This document shows, in pieces, positions 1 to 6,755 of a DNA stretch of 8,080 bases. The notes beneath the pieces were generated by a model. The model ran no database searches. It had not been told where the DNA came from and saw only the letters and a program-made list of their open reading frames with translations. The DNA is taken from positions 1 through 8,080 of the forward strand of contig CAWEOA010000006.1 of the NCBI GenBank assembly GCA_963810615.1. The letters run 5' to 3'. The DNA comes from JARRQJ01 sp963810615. GTDB taxonomy: Bacteria; Pseudomonadota; Gammaproteobacteria; DRLM01. The position numbers and the translations under genes were made by a program. Positions within the stretch are counted from its first letter, which is position 1, and each line of letters begins with the position of its first letter.

Positions 1-2
1 CT

Positions 3-1484
3 CAAGTTCGACACCGCGATCATGTCTATCTGTGGCGTGCCACCGCCGGCAGCATTGTGTTGTGCCTGATTACCGTGGGAATGGGCCGCATGAGCTGGCA
101 ACTGGCCATAAGCCGCCAGCGTGCCGTAGAAGAGCAAATCGCCCACGCCGCGCGCGTCAAATACCTCGCTTATCATGACGGCCTTACGTCGCTGCCTAAT
201 CGCAGCCTGTTCAGCGAACTGCTGGTGCAAAGTATTCATCAGGCGATTCGCTACAACCGGCGACTGGCGGTGATGTTTCTCGACCTGGATCATTTCAAAA
301 ATATCAACGACACGCTCGGACACGAGACCGGCGACCAATTGCTGCAGGAAGTCGCGGCGCGAATCAAGACCTGTCTGCGCGACAGCGATACCGTTGCGCG
401 GCTGGGCGGCGATGAGTTCGTCGCACTGCTGCCCGAGGTCAATGAGGAGAAAGACGTGTCGACCGTAGCGCTGAAAATTCTCTCCTCCCTCGCCCGGCCA
501 TTTATCCTGGCCGGTCAGGAATGCCGCATTACGGCAAGTATCGGGATCAGTCTCTACCCGCAAGACGGTCTGGACGAGCAGACCCTGACCAAAAATGCCG
601 ATATTGCGATGTACCACGCGAAGGTGGAAGGCAAGAATAATTTCCAGTTCTTTTCCGAGAAATTGAAGACCAGCTCACTCGAGCGTCTCAACCTGGAATC
701 GGGACTGCGGCATGCGCTGGAGAAAGGCCAATTTCAGCTTTACTACCAGGCCAAGCGGGATATCGCCAGCGGTCATATCACGGGCATGGAGGCGTTGCTG
801 CGCTGGCAGCATCCCGACCTGGGAGAGGTCGCCCCGATGCGATTCATTCCGCTCGCGGAGGAAATGGGCTTGATAGTGCCGATCGGCAAATGGGTGCTCC
901 GAACGGCCTGCATGCAAAGCGTGGCCTGGAAGAAGCAGGGGCTGGCCAACTTGAGCATGGCCGTCAATCTGACGGCGCGGCAGTTTACTGATGAACATCT
1001 GCTGGCGGACCTGACGACGATCCTCGCAGACACGGGCATGGACGCGCACCAGCTGGAGCTGGAAATTTCCGAAGCTCTATTGATACACGATGTTGAAACG
1101 ACCTTGGGGATACTGCGCGGAATCAAGTCCCTTGGCGTCCGGTTATCCATAGACGATTTCGGTATCGGCTATTCTTCACTTACCTCGCTCAAGCAATTCC
1201 CAATCGATTCCGTCAAGATCGACCGTTCCTTCATTCGCGATGTCACCAGCATCTCCGAAAACAAGGCCCTGACCAAAGCCATTATTGCGATGGGCCGGAC
1301 GCTAAGCCTCACTGTCGTGGCGCAGGGCGTGGAAACTAAGGAGCAGGCCGACTATTTGCGCCAGAACGCCTGCGACGAATACCAGGGTTTTTATCTCAAC
1401 AAGCCCATGCCGGCGGATCAGATGGCCGAATTGCTGCGGGTGCAGTCGTTTACTGCTGATAAGAATGCAAGCACGAACATCTGA
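3..1484 (+). CDS. Membrane-anchored GGDEF-EAL cyclic di-GMP protein (5' end outside window)
   Basis: Makes and/or degrades the second messenger cyclic di-GMP at the inner membrane. The reading frame is open from the first in-frame codon at 3 with no stop before it, so the gene is cut by the window edge. A GTG at 57 could be mistaken for the start, but it lies inside a membrane segment (about 36-110, LWRATAGSIVLCLITVGMG) and is probably internal. A short linker leads to the GGDEF domain (LAYHDGLTSLPNR, then FLDLDHFKNINDTLGH). The active-site GGDEF is intact at 405-419, with the inhibitory RxxD site (RDSD, 378-389) before it. The EAL domain follows: EALLRW at 789, NLTARQF, ELEISE, IDDFGIGYSSL near 1149, VKIDRSF, and YQG at 1383. 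One usually conserved catalytic glutamate, in the AEGVE motif, is Gln here (CAG at 1323-1325). The cyclase is therefore predicted active and the phosphodiesterase possibly weak. A periplasmic sensor domain is expected upstream but cannot be seen. The gene is convergent with the porin array. Confidence 0.95.
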   Translation, partial: QVRHRDHVYLWRATAGSIVLCLITVGMGRMSWQLAISRQRAVEEQIAHAARVKYLAYHDGLTSLPNRSLFSELLVQSIHQAIRYNRRLAVMFLDLDHFKNINDTLGHETGDQLLQEVAARIKTCLRDSDTVARLGGDEFVALLPEVNEEKDVSTVALKILSSLARPFILAGQECRITASIGISLYPQDGLDEQTLTKNADIAMYHAKVEGKNNFQFFSEKLKTSSLERLNLESGLRHALEKGQFQLYYQAKRDIASGHITGMEALLRWQHPDLGEVAPMRFIPLAEEMGLIVPIGKWVLRTACMQSVAWKKQGLANLSMAVNLTARQFTDEHLLADLTTILADTGMDAHQLELEISEALLIHDVETTLGILRGIKSLGVRLSIDDFGIGYSSLTSLKQFPIDSVKIDRSFIRDVTSISENKALTKAIIAMGRTLSLTVVAQGVETKEQADYLRQNACDEYQGFYLNKPMPADQMAELLRVQSFTADKNASTNI

Positions 1485-1794
1485 GGATGGGCGGGCGTCC
1501 CTCTAAAACCCATCTCAAATTTGGATTTATTTGCGTCACGAAATATTTAGCTGTTGCAGTTTAGAAAAAAAATGCTTTTAGTTCCTTCTCCCTCCGGGAG
1601 AAGGTTAGGATGAGGGGGTCAAATAATAAGGTTACAATGCATTTATCCCCCCACCCTAACCCTCTACCCTAAAGGGCATAAATCCTTGGGGGAAGAGCGA
1701 AGCAAAGGGTGCGGGAGTATAGACGCTATGTGCGAAAAAGGCCCCCGATTGATTTTGAGCAACATGCCAATTTTAATGAGATAGATTCATATCA
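1485..1794. other. Convergent intergenic region, no gene
   Basis: This 310-bp stretch lies between the ends of the GGDEF-EAL gene and the last porin, which face each other, so it should hold terminators for both. Just after the GGDEF-EAL stop is a weak stem, GATGGG (1486-1491) with CCCATC (1509-1514), enclosing GGGCGTCCC; no T run follows it, so it is a poor terminator candidate. The middle is occupied by an imperfect palindromic repeat, listed separately. For - strand transcripts the left hairpin of that repeat is followed after a few bases by a T-rich run (plus-strand A run at 1565-1572), which could end porin-array transcripts. I see no open frame with protein-like features and no remnant of a small binding-protein gene beyond the TGATG at the end of porin A. 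Confidence 0.7.
1584..1675. repeat. Imperfect palindromic intergenic repeat (REP/MITE-like)
   Basis: The left part begins with a perfect 9-bp hairpin, CCTTCTCCC (1584-1592), loop TCC, GGGAGAAGG (1596-1604). The stretch at 1599-1618 (AGAAGGTTAGGATGAGGGGG) is complementary to 1646-1665 (TCCCCCCACCCTAACCCTCT) at about 16 of 20 positions, with an AT-rich centre between. A smaller CCCT-AA-AGGG stem lies at the right end. The CCCTAACCCTCTCCC / GGGAGAAGGTTAGGATGAGGG type of sequence is recurrent between genes in many proteobacteria; that is from memory, not a search. It may be a non-autonomous dispersed repeat and may also act as a transcript-end hairpin between the two converging genes. Confidence 0.7.
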
Positions 1795-3069
1795 TCAGAA
1801 TACGAATTGAATCGCTGCGCTGAATACGTTGATCTTGCCGCCCGTTTGATAGCCCGGCTGGGTATTGATAAATCTTCCGGTCGAACCAGTGCCGATACGA
1901 GTGTGGTCGTACTGCAATTTGAGAGCGGCATTTCTCATAAAATCCCAACGACCACCCAAGGAAATTGTGTTCTGAACAACTTTCGTGCTCAATAGCGCGT
2001 TGAGGGTGGCATTGAGGACATTGGCGGATCCGACCAGCGAGGGGGGCAGGGTTGATACCGACAAACCGGGATCGGAGAGATTATCCGCCTTCACTTGGGC
2101 ATAGGTTAGGTAGGGCATGAAGTTGCCAATCCGATAACCGCCGCTGGCATACCAGGTGGGTCCTTTGCCGAATACCGAACGGGTGTCGTAATAACCCCAT
2201 TCTCCCATCACGAACCACTTTCCCGGATCATAGCTTGCGCCAAGTGCCAGGACCGAGTAGGGCTTATTGGCAGCATCGTATTTGTCCGCAATCCTGATAC
2301 CTTCCGGCCCATAGAGTCTGAAGGCATCGAAGAGCGCATTCACGGACTCTACCGTCACCTTGGCTTTATGGTAGGCAATGCGCAGGGTTATCGGCCCGTA
2401 TTCAGCTGTATTGGATATGCCCCATAGCTTTTTTCCTTTGGCAGCACCGCCGGCCGTGAGTTTGTATTCGCCCTTGCCATAACTACCCCGCATGGTATCT
2501 ACCCATTTACCAATCTTCACGCGATAACTGGCATCGATGCCGTCGCTATAGCTGATAGGAGCTATGCTATAGACTTCGACGGGCGGCCTTACCCATGGAT
2601 TGGCATAGCCTACTTTTACAAAGTCGGACACAAGAAATATTGGCAGCACGGTGCGACCGGCACGAAGGCTAAAATTCGGGGTGATCTGATAATTGAAATT
2701 AGCCCACTCCACATGAGGCCGGTAGCTATTGTCGTAGTTTTGCTCCGCGATGACCTGCAGGACCGCCGACAGCTTTGGCGTGAGATTGGCAGTACCTTGT
2801 ACGCCGATCAGGCTGTCGACGTCAGCGCTCCAGGTGTGGCTATGGCCGGCACCGTTAGGTTTGAAGATGTTGGTTGTAAAGTCCGCTTGGTCCTCGCTGG
2901 AATGGACTACGCCCAAGGTGCCGAAGCCACTGAACGAGAACATCGGCGGACTCAGATTATCGGCGCGCAAGCCAGCCGCGTACAGCGCCACCACAAGCAG
3001 CGCGATGCGCGTCAATATGAATGCCATGTGCTCAAGGTATTTTCGCGGGGTTACGTATTGGATAAACAT
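1795..3069 (-). CDS. Porin-like outer-membrane beta-barrel protein (array copy A, last in order)
   Basis: 424 residues, probably an outer-membrane channel; substrate unknown. The N-terminus has a Sec signal peptide (hydrophobic ALLVVALYAAG, likely cleavage after LRA at residue 36). The mature protein opens with MFSFSGFGTLGVVHSSE, a typical first barrel strand, and runs through alternating strands to the C-terminal FSAAIQFVF, whose final Phe is the usual Bam recognition feature. The ATG at 3069 was chosen because GGAG lies 6 bases before it and because the encoded start (MFIQYVTPRKYLE) matches copies B and C. The frame is open upstream to 3123, overlapping the small gene, but those 18 extra residues have no counterpart in B or C. 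This is the most divergent copy: a longer loop near residue 340 (STLPPSLVG, shared with copy D) and a distinct central part. It has no small partner downstream, although its stop still reads TGATG. Confidence 0.9.
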   Translation of the reverse strand: MFIQYVTPRKYLEHMAFILTRIALLVVALYAAGLRADNLSPPMFSFSGFGTLGVVHSSEDQADFTTNIFKPNGAGHSHTWSADVDSLIGVQGTANLTPKLSAVLQVIAEQNYDNSYRPHVEWANFNYQITPNFSLRAGRTVLPIFLVSDFVKVGYANPWVRPPVEVYSIAPISYSDGIDASYRVKIGKWVDTMRGSYGKGEYKLTAGGAAKGKKLWGISNTAEYGPITLRIAYHKAKVTVESVNALFDAFRLYGPEGIRIADKYDAANKPYSVLALGASYDPGKWFVMGEWGYYDTRSVFGKGPTWYASGGYRIGNFMPYLTYAQVKADNLSDPGLSVSTLPPSLVGSANVLNATLNALLSTKVVQNTISLGGRWDFMRNAALKLQYDHTRIGTGSTGRFINTQPGYQTGGKINVFSAAIQFVF

Positions 3070-3075
3070 GACGGA

Positions 3076-3079
3076 CTCC
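3076..3079 (-). promoter_or_regulatory. Ribosome binding site of porin A (decides the start)
   Basis: On the - strand GGAG lies 6 bases before the ATG at 3069, in the context CGGAGTCC. The same CGGAGT core precedes porins B and C at almost the same spacing, which supports 3069 rather than the longer frame from 3123. Confidence 0.75.
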
Positions 3080-3119
3080 GATACTTCAATGTTCACGGTA
3101 GGCGGTCGTGCTGTTCTCA

Positions 3120-3569
3120 TCATGGCGTGCTGATGACTTTCACAGTACTGTCAAGCAATTTCCGCTCGATGTAGCCGATCTCATCCGGGTTATTAATAAG
3201 ATGTTTCTTCATTTCGACGCCGTTCGACACTTCGCGCGGCGGCTGGCCCCGGCCGGTGAAGATCATCTTCGACCAATACATCTTGACCTGTGCGGAGGAT
3301 TTGCCGGTGAACTGGAGGTAGAACGCATCGCGCGTGGCCGACCCTTCGGCCTGATCGATCGGCACGGCCCGACTGCCGTCGGGAAACTTGCTGGTCTTGC
3401 CGAGAAAAATATCCGCGACCTGGTTCTTGCTCAGCGCGGTCACCGGGTTCTTGGCTGAGACGACCGCGACCACCTCGGCCGTTGCCCGACCTGAGCTCAA
3501 GGCCAGTGCCAGGGCCAGTGCGATGAGGATAGGAAGGAGGTGGATTAGTTTGTTCATGCTCGTTCTCAT
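3120..3569 (-). CDS. Small secreted PstS-like (single-lobe) substrate-binding protein, copy A
   Basis: 149 residues, with a signal peptide of about 31 (basic start, long LALALAL core, cleavage after ATA) and a mature chain of about 118. It resembles one lobe of phosphate-type periplasmic binding proteins (PBP_like_2 / PstS family): SKNQVADIFLGKTSKFPDG matches the family's loop before IFxGK, DQAEGSATRDAF matches the phosphate-binding DRxxGSGT segment, and NPDEIGYIERKL matches NPGAIGYV. True PstS has roughly twice this mature length and two lobes. The Arg before GSGT is Gln here, though Ser and Thr of the triplet remain (SAT). The start overlaps the stop of porin B by one base (TGATG), suggesting translational coupling; a second in-frame ATG at codon 5 could be the true start. 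It ends 50 bp before porin A. Role unknown; by eye about 84-85% identical to copies B and C in the mature part. Confidence 0.85.
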   Translation of the reverse strand: MRTSMNKLIHLLPILIALALALALSSGRATAEVVAVVSAKNPVTALSKNQVADIFLGKTSKFPDGSRAVPIDQAEGSATRDAFYLQFTGKSSAQVKMYWSKMIFTGRGQPPREVSNGVEMKKHLINNPDEIGYIERKLLDSTVKVISTP

Positions 3570-4822
3570 CAGAATACGAAATCAATCGCTGCGCTGAACA
3601 GGTTGACTGTTCCGCCCGATTGATACCCTGGCTGGAGATTGCTCAACACGCCGCTCGATCCGGCGCCGATACGGGTGTGATCGTATTGCACTTTTAATGC
3701 AGTGTTCCTCGTTAATTCCCAGCGCCCACCTATGGATAGAGTGTTCTGAACCGGTTTCGTGCTTAAGAGCGCGTTGAGGGCGGCATTGAGACCGGCCGCG
3801 GCGGGTGCGGCCAGACCGGGATCGGAGAGATTGTCCGCCTTCGCCTTGCCATACGCGAGGTAGGGCGTGAACTTCCCAAGCCGATAACCGCCGCTCAGGT
3901 ACCAGCCGGTTCCTTTACCAAAGATGGAATGGGTGATTCCATGGCCCACTTCACCCATCATGAACCACTGGCCTGGATCGTAGCGTGCGCCCATTGTGAT
4001 GACGGATATGGCTTTGTTGTCGACCTCGTATTTATTTGCAAGGGCAATTCCCTCTGGCCCAAACTGCCTAAACCCATCGAAAATCGGCTTGAGGCCATCC
4101 AGAGTCATATGGTTTGATTCGTAGCCTATGTGCAGAGTGGTAGCGTGGTATTCGCCTGTATAGGCCAGCCCCAACATGTGCTTCAATTTGATAGGGCCGA
4201 GATTGTTTGGTAATGTGCTGTCGCTTTGGCCGTAGTGTGCCTGCAGAAAATTCGTGATGTCACCGATGCGCATCTGGTAGCTTGCATCAACACCGTCGCT
4301 GGCGCTAACCGGGAACAGGCGATAGACCTCCAGTGGCGGACGCACAAAGGGATAGGTGTAAGCAACTTTGCGGGTGTCGGAGAGCAGAAAGGTCGGTAGT
4401 ATGGTGCGACCGGCGCGAGCACTGAAATCCCGCGTGACCTGATACTGGATATTCGCCCACTCTACATGGGGCCGGTAACTATTATCGTAATTCTGCTCCG
4501 CGATGACCTGCAGGACCGCCGAGAGCTTTGGCGTGAGATCGGCGGTGCCTTGCACGCCGATCAGGCTGTCGACGTCGGCGCTCCAGGTGTGGCTGTGGCC
4601 GGCGCCGTTAGCCTTTAAAATGCTGGAGTTGAAGTCCGCCCTGTTTTCGCTGGAGTGGACAAGGCCCAGGGTGCCAAAGCCGCTGAACGAGAACATCGGC
4701 GGACCCGGATTTTCAGCGCGCGCGCCAGCCGTGTAAAGCGCCACTGCAAACAGCGCGATGCGAGTCAGTTTATATGGCATGTATTCAAGGTATTTTCGCG
4801 GGACTACGTGTCGGTTCAACAT
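3569..4822 (-). CDS. Porin-like outer-membrane beta-barrel protein (array copy B)
   Basis: 417 residues. Signal peptide of about 36 (TRIALFAVALYTAGARA, cleavage before ENPGPP), first strand MFSFSGFGTLGLVHSSE, a block nearly identical to the other copies (GAGHSHTWSADVDSLIG to NSYRPHVEWAN), then more variable strands and loops, ending FSAAIDFVF as expected for Bam-assembled barrels. The ATG at 4822 is preceded by GGAG 7 bases upstream; an internal Met at residue 15 would also give a signal peptide, but copy C lacks it, so the longer start is preferred. It has the short AAPAAAG loop near residue 350, like copy C, but the WELTRNTALKVQYDHTRI strand of copy D type. Its stop overlaps the start of small protein A. 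The 185-bp gap upstream carries an inserted palindromic element that may affect its transcription. Channel function is inferred from the barrel type; substrate unknown. Confidence 0.9.
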   Translation of the reverse strand: MLNRHVVPRKYLEYMPYKLTRIALFAVALYTAGARAENPGPPMFSFSGFGTLGLVHSSENRADFNSSILKANGAGHSHTWSADVDSLIGVQGTADLTPKLSAVLQVIAEQNYDNSYRPHVEWANIQYQVTRDFSARAGRTILPTFLLSDTRKVAYTYPFVRPPLEVYRLFPVSASDGVDASYQMRIGDITNFLQAHYGQSDSTLPNNLGPIKLKHMLGLAYTGEYHATTLHIGYESNHMTLDGLKPIFDGFRQFGPEGIALANKYEVDNKAISVITMGARYDPGQWFMMGEVGHGITHSIFGKGTGWYLSGGYRLGKFTPYLAYGKAKADNLSDPGLAAPAAAGLNAALNALLSTKPVQNTLSIGGRWELTRNTALKVQYDHTRIGAGSSGVLSNLQPGYQSGGTVNLFSAAIDFVF

Positions 4823-4829
4823 GGCGGGA

Positions 4830-4833
4830 CTCC
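4830..4833 (-). promoter_or_regulatory. Ribosome binding site of porin B
   Basis: GGAG on the - strand, 7 bases before the ATG at 4822, in the shared context CCGGAGTCC. It remains intact although the palindromic element is inserted only a few bases further upstream, so translation initiation should not need any sequence from the element. Confidence 0.75.
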
Positions 4834-4840
4834 GGTACTT

Positions 4841-4974
4841 GAGGAAGCGCTAATTAATTCGTCATTCCGGGCATAGCGTAGCGGAGACCCGGAATCCAGT
4901 GCCTTTAATGCAGGGGGTTTCTGGATTCCGGTTTTCACCGGAATGACGTCAAAAGAATTAATCAGACCTTCCTT
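4841..4974. mobile_element. Inserted palindromic element (MITE-like), about 134 bp
   Basis: Nested inverted repeats define it. The outer arms are AGGAAG..CT.ATTAATTC (4842-4860) against its complement at 4955-4973, about 16 of 19 matching. The inner arms are GTCATTCCGG (4861-4870) with CCGGAATGAC (at 4938-4947), and CCGGAATCCAG (4889-4899) with CTGGATTCCGG (4921-4931). There is no open frame, so it would need a transposase supplied elsewhere. The paralogous gap before porin C is 51 bp against 185 bp here; the 134-bp excess and the resumption of similarity at AAAT just right of the element (compare about 6722) mark the insertion bounds. GTCATTCCGG...GGAATCCAG repeats are frequent between genes in proteobacteria (from memory). 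In the transcript it can fold into a long hairpin inside the operon and could reduce read-through or stabilise RNA ends. Confidence 0.75.
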
Positions 4975-5007
4975 AAATCTTCACGACTGGCAGCCAATCC
5001 GCTCAGC

Positions 5008-5451
5008 TCATTGAGTGCTAATAATTTTCACAGTGCCGTCAACCAATTTCCGATCGATGTAGCCAATCTCATCCGGGTTATTAACGAGATGTTTCTTCAT
5101 CTCGACGCCGCTCGACACTTCATGCGGCGGCTGGCCCCGGCCGGTGAAGATCATCTTCGACCAATACATCTTGACCTGCGCGGGGGATTTGCCGGTGAAC
5201 CGGAGATAGAACTCATCACGCGCGGTAGTACCCTCGGACTGATCGACCGGCACGGCCCGACTGCCGTCGGGGAACTTGCTGGTCTTGCCGAGAAAAATAT
5301 CCGCGACCTGGTTGTTGCTCAGCGAGGTCACCGAATTCTTGGCGGAGACGACCGCGACCACCTCGGCCGTTGCCCGACCTGAACTCAAGGCCAGTGCCAG
5401 GGCGATGATGATAGATCCGAGACGTTTTTTAATGATCATGCTTGGTCTCAT
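5008..5451 (-). CDS. Small secreted PstS-like (single-lobe) substrate-binding protein, copy B
   Basis: 147 residues from the ATG at 5451, with a signal peptide of about 29 (IIKKR, then GSIIIALALALSSG, cleavage after ATA) and a mature chain of about 118. It has the same family segments as copy A: NNQVADIFLGKTSKFPDGS, DQSEGTTARDEF and NPDEIGYIDRKL. The segment matching the phosphate-binding GSGT of PstS reads GTTA, and the preceding Arg is Gln, so phosphate binding as in PstS is doubtful. Translation could begin one codon earlier at a TTG, but the ATG forms TGATG with the stop of porin C, as in the other two junctions; ATG at codon 5 is an alternative. By eye 19 of 118 mature residues differ from copy A. 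It is followed by the 185-bp gap with the inserted element, so its link to porin B may be weakened. Function unknown; probably periplasmic. Confidence 0.85.
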   Translation of the reverse strand: MRPSMIIKKRLGSIIIALALALSSGRATAEVVAVVSAKNSVTSLSNNQVADIFLGKTSKFPDGSRAVPVDQSEGTTARDEFYLRFTGKSPAQVKMYWSKMIFTGRGQPPHEVSSGVEMKKHLVNNPDEIGYIDRKLVDGTVKIISTQ

Positions 5452-6704
5452 CAAAATACGAAATTGATTGCTGCGCTGAACAAGTTGACCGTGCCGCCAG
5501 TTTGATACCCCGTCTGGAAATTGCTCAATACGCCGCTCGAGCCGGAGCCGATGCGGGTGTGATCGTATTGTAGCTTGAGGGCGGCGTTACTCATGAAATC
5601 CCAGCGTCCGCCGATGGATAGGGTGTTCTGAACCGGTTTCGTGCTCAGGAGCGAATTGAGGGCGGCATTGAGGCCGGCAGCGGCGGGTGCGGCCAGGCCG
5701 GGATCGAAGAGATTGTCCGCCGTCGCCTGGCCGTAGGTGAGGTAGGGAGTAAACGCCCCAAGTCGATAGCCGCCGCTCAGGTACCAGCCGGTTCCTTTGC
5801 CAAAGACGGAATGGGTATCCAAATGGCTCCATTCGCCCATCATGAACCACTGGCCGGGATCGTAGCGTGCGCCCATGGTGATGAGGGACACGGCTTTGTT
5901 GTTCACCTCGTACTTGTTCGCAAGGGAAACTCCCTCCGACCCAAATTGCCTGAACCCATCGAAAATCGGCTTGAGGCTATCCAGAGTTATGTGGCTTGAT
6001 TCGTAGCCTATGTGCAGCGTAGCGGCGTTGTATTCGCCTGTATAGGACAGACCCCACATGTGCTTCGATTTGATAGAGCCGAGGCCGGCTGGTACCTTGT
6101 TTTCGTTTTTTCCGAAGCGAGCCTGCAGAATATTCATGATGTCACCGATGCGTATCTGGTAACTGGCATCAACACCGTCGCTGGCGGTAATCGGCTCCTG
6201 GCGATAGACCTCCAGTGGCGGACGCACCCATGGATAGACATAAGCCACTTTACGAGCGTCCGAAAACAGAAAGGTCGGTAATAAGGTGCGACCGGCGCGG
6301 ACACTGAATTCCGGCGTGACCTGATACTGGATATTCGCCCACTCCACGTGTGGCCGGTAGCTGTTGTCGTAATTCTGCTCCGCGATGACCTGCAGGACCG
6401 CCGACAACTGTGGCGTGAGATTGGCGTTAACTTGCCCGGCAATCAGGCTGTCGACGTCGGCGCTCCAGGTGTGGCTGTGGCCGGCGCCGTTAGGCTTCAA
6501 AGTGCTGGAGGTAAAGTCCGCCTGGCGCTCGCTGGAGTGGACAACGCCCACGGTGCCGAAGCCGCTGAACGAGAACATCGATGTCGCGGACTCGTGGGCG
6601 CAAACGTCGTTGATATACAACACTGCAGCAAGCAGGGCGAAGCGAGTCGGTAAGTACAATAGGAGTTCAAGGTATTTTCGCGTGATTACGTGTTGGATCA
6701 GCAT
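5451..6704 (-). CDS. Porin-like outer-membrane beta-barrel protein (array copy C)
   Basis: 417 residues, same architecture as copy B: secretion signal (TRFALLAAVLYINDVCA, likely cleavage near HES at residue 37), first strand MFSFSGFGTVGVVHSSE, the near-constant block to NSYRPHVEWAN, variable loops, and C-terminal FSAAINFVF. The ATG at 6704 has GGAG 7 bases upstream. Unlike A and B there is no Met near residue 15, which shows that the longer N-terminus (MLIQHVITRKYLEL) is genuinely used here. The signal region and the start of the mature chain (HESATS) differ from A and B, and SLIAGQVNANLTPQ replaces SLIGVQGTANLTPK. It shares the short AAPAAAG loop with copy B, but the WDFMSNAALKLQYDHTRI strand resembles copy A. 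Its stop codon overlaps the start of small protein B. Probably an outer-membrane channel; substrate not inferable. Confidence 0.9.
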   Translation of the reverse strand: MLIQHVITRKYLELLLYLPTRFALLAAVLYINDVCAHESATSMFSFSGFGTVGVVHSSERQADFTSSTLKPNGAGHSHTWSADVDSLIAGQVNANLTPQLSAVLQVIAEQNYDNSYRPHVEWANIQYQVTPEFSVRAGRTLLPTFLFSDARKVAYVYPWVRPPLEVYRQEPITASDGVDASYQIRIGDIMNILQARFGKNENKVPAGLGSIKSKHMWGLSYTGEYNAATLHIGYESSHITLDSLKPIFDGFRQFGSEGVSLANKYEVNNKAVSLITMGARYDPGQWFMMGEWSHLDTHSVFGKGTGWYLSGGYRLGAFTPYLTYGQATADNLFDPGLAAPAAAGLNAALNSLLSTKPVQNTLSIGGRWDFMSNAALKLQYDHTRIGSGSSGVLSNFQTGYQTGGTVNLFSAAINFVF

Positions 6705-6711
6705 GGTCGAA

Positions 6712-6715
6712 CTCC
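6712..6715 (-). promoter_or_regulatory. Ribosome binding site of porin C
   Basis: GGAG on the - strand, 7 bases before the ATG at 6704, in the context TCGGAGTTC, matching the sites of porins A and B. It lies within the 51-bp gap after small protein C, so porin C is expected to be read from the same transcript but with its own ribosome entry. Confidence 0.75.
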
Positions 6716-6755
6716 GATTCTCAAATGGCCATGGCTAGCAGCCAAGCTGCGCTCA

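Noticed and set aside
675..1150. Minus-strand open frames opposite the EAL region
   Set aside because: Antisense shadows of a strongly conserved coding region; the translations are low-complexity Arg/His/Ser-rich and show no domain.
1486..1514. Rho-independent terminator for the GGDEF-EAL gene
   Set aside because: The GATGGG/CCCATC stem is short with a long loop and no T tract follows, so I mention it in the intergenic entry but do not call it.
3070..3123. Longer start for porin A at 3123, overlapping the end of small protein A as ATGA
   Set aside because: The extra 18 residues would precede a complete signal peptide and have no counterpart in copies B and C, while the ATG at 3069 has the shared GGAG site.
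6594..6605. Possible lipoprotein signal in porin C (INDVC)
   Set aside because: NDVC does not fit the lipobox consensus and the other copies have no Cys there; the protein ends like a barrel, not a lipoprotein.
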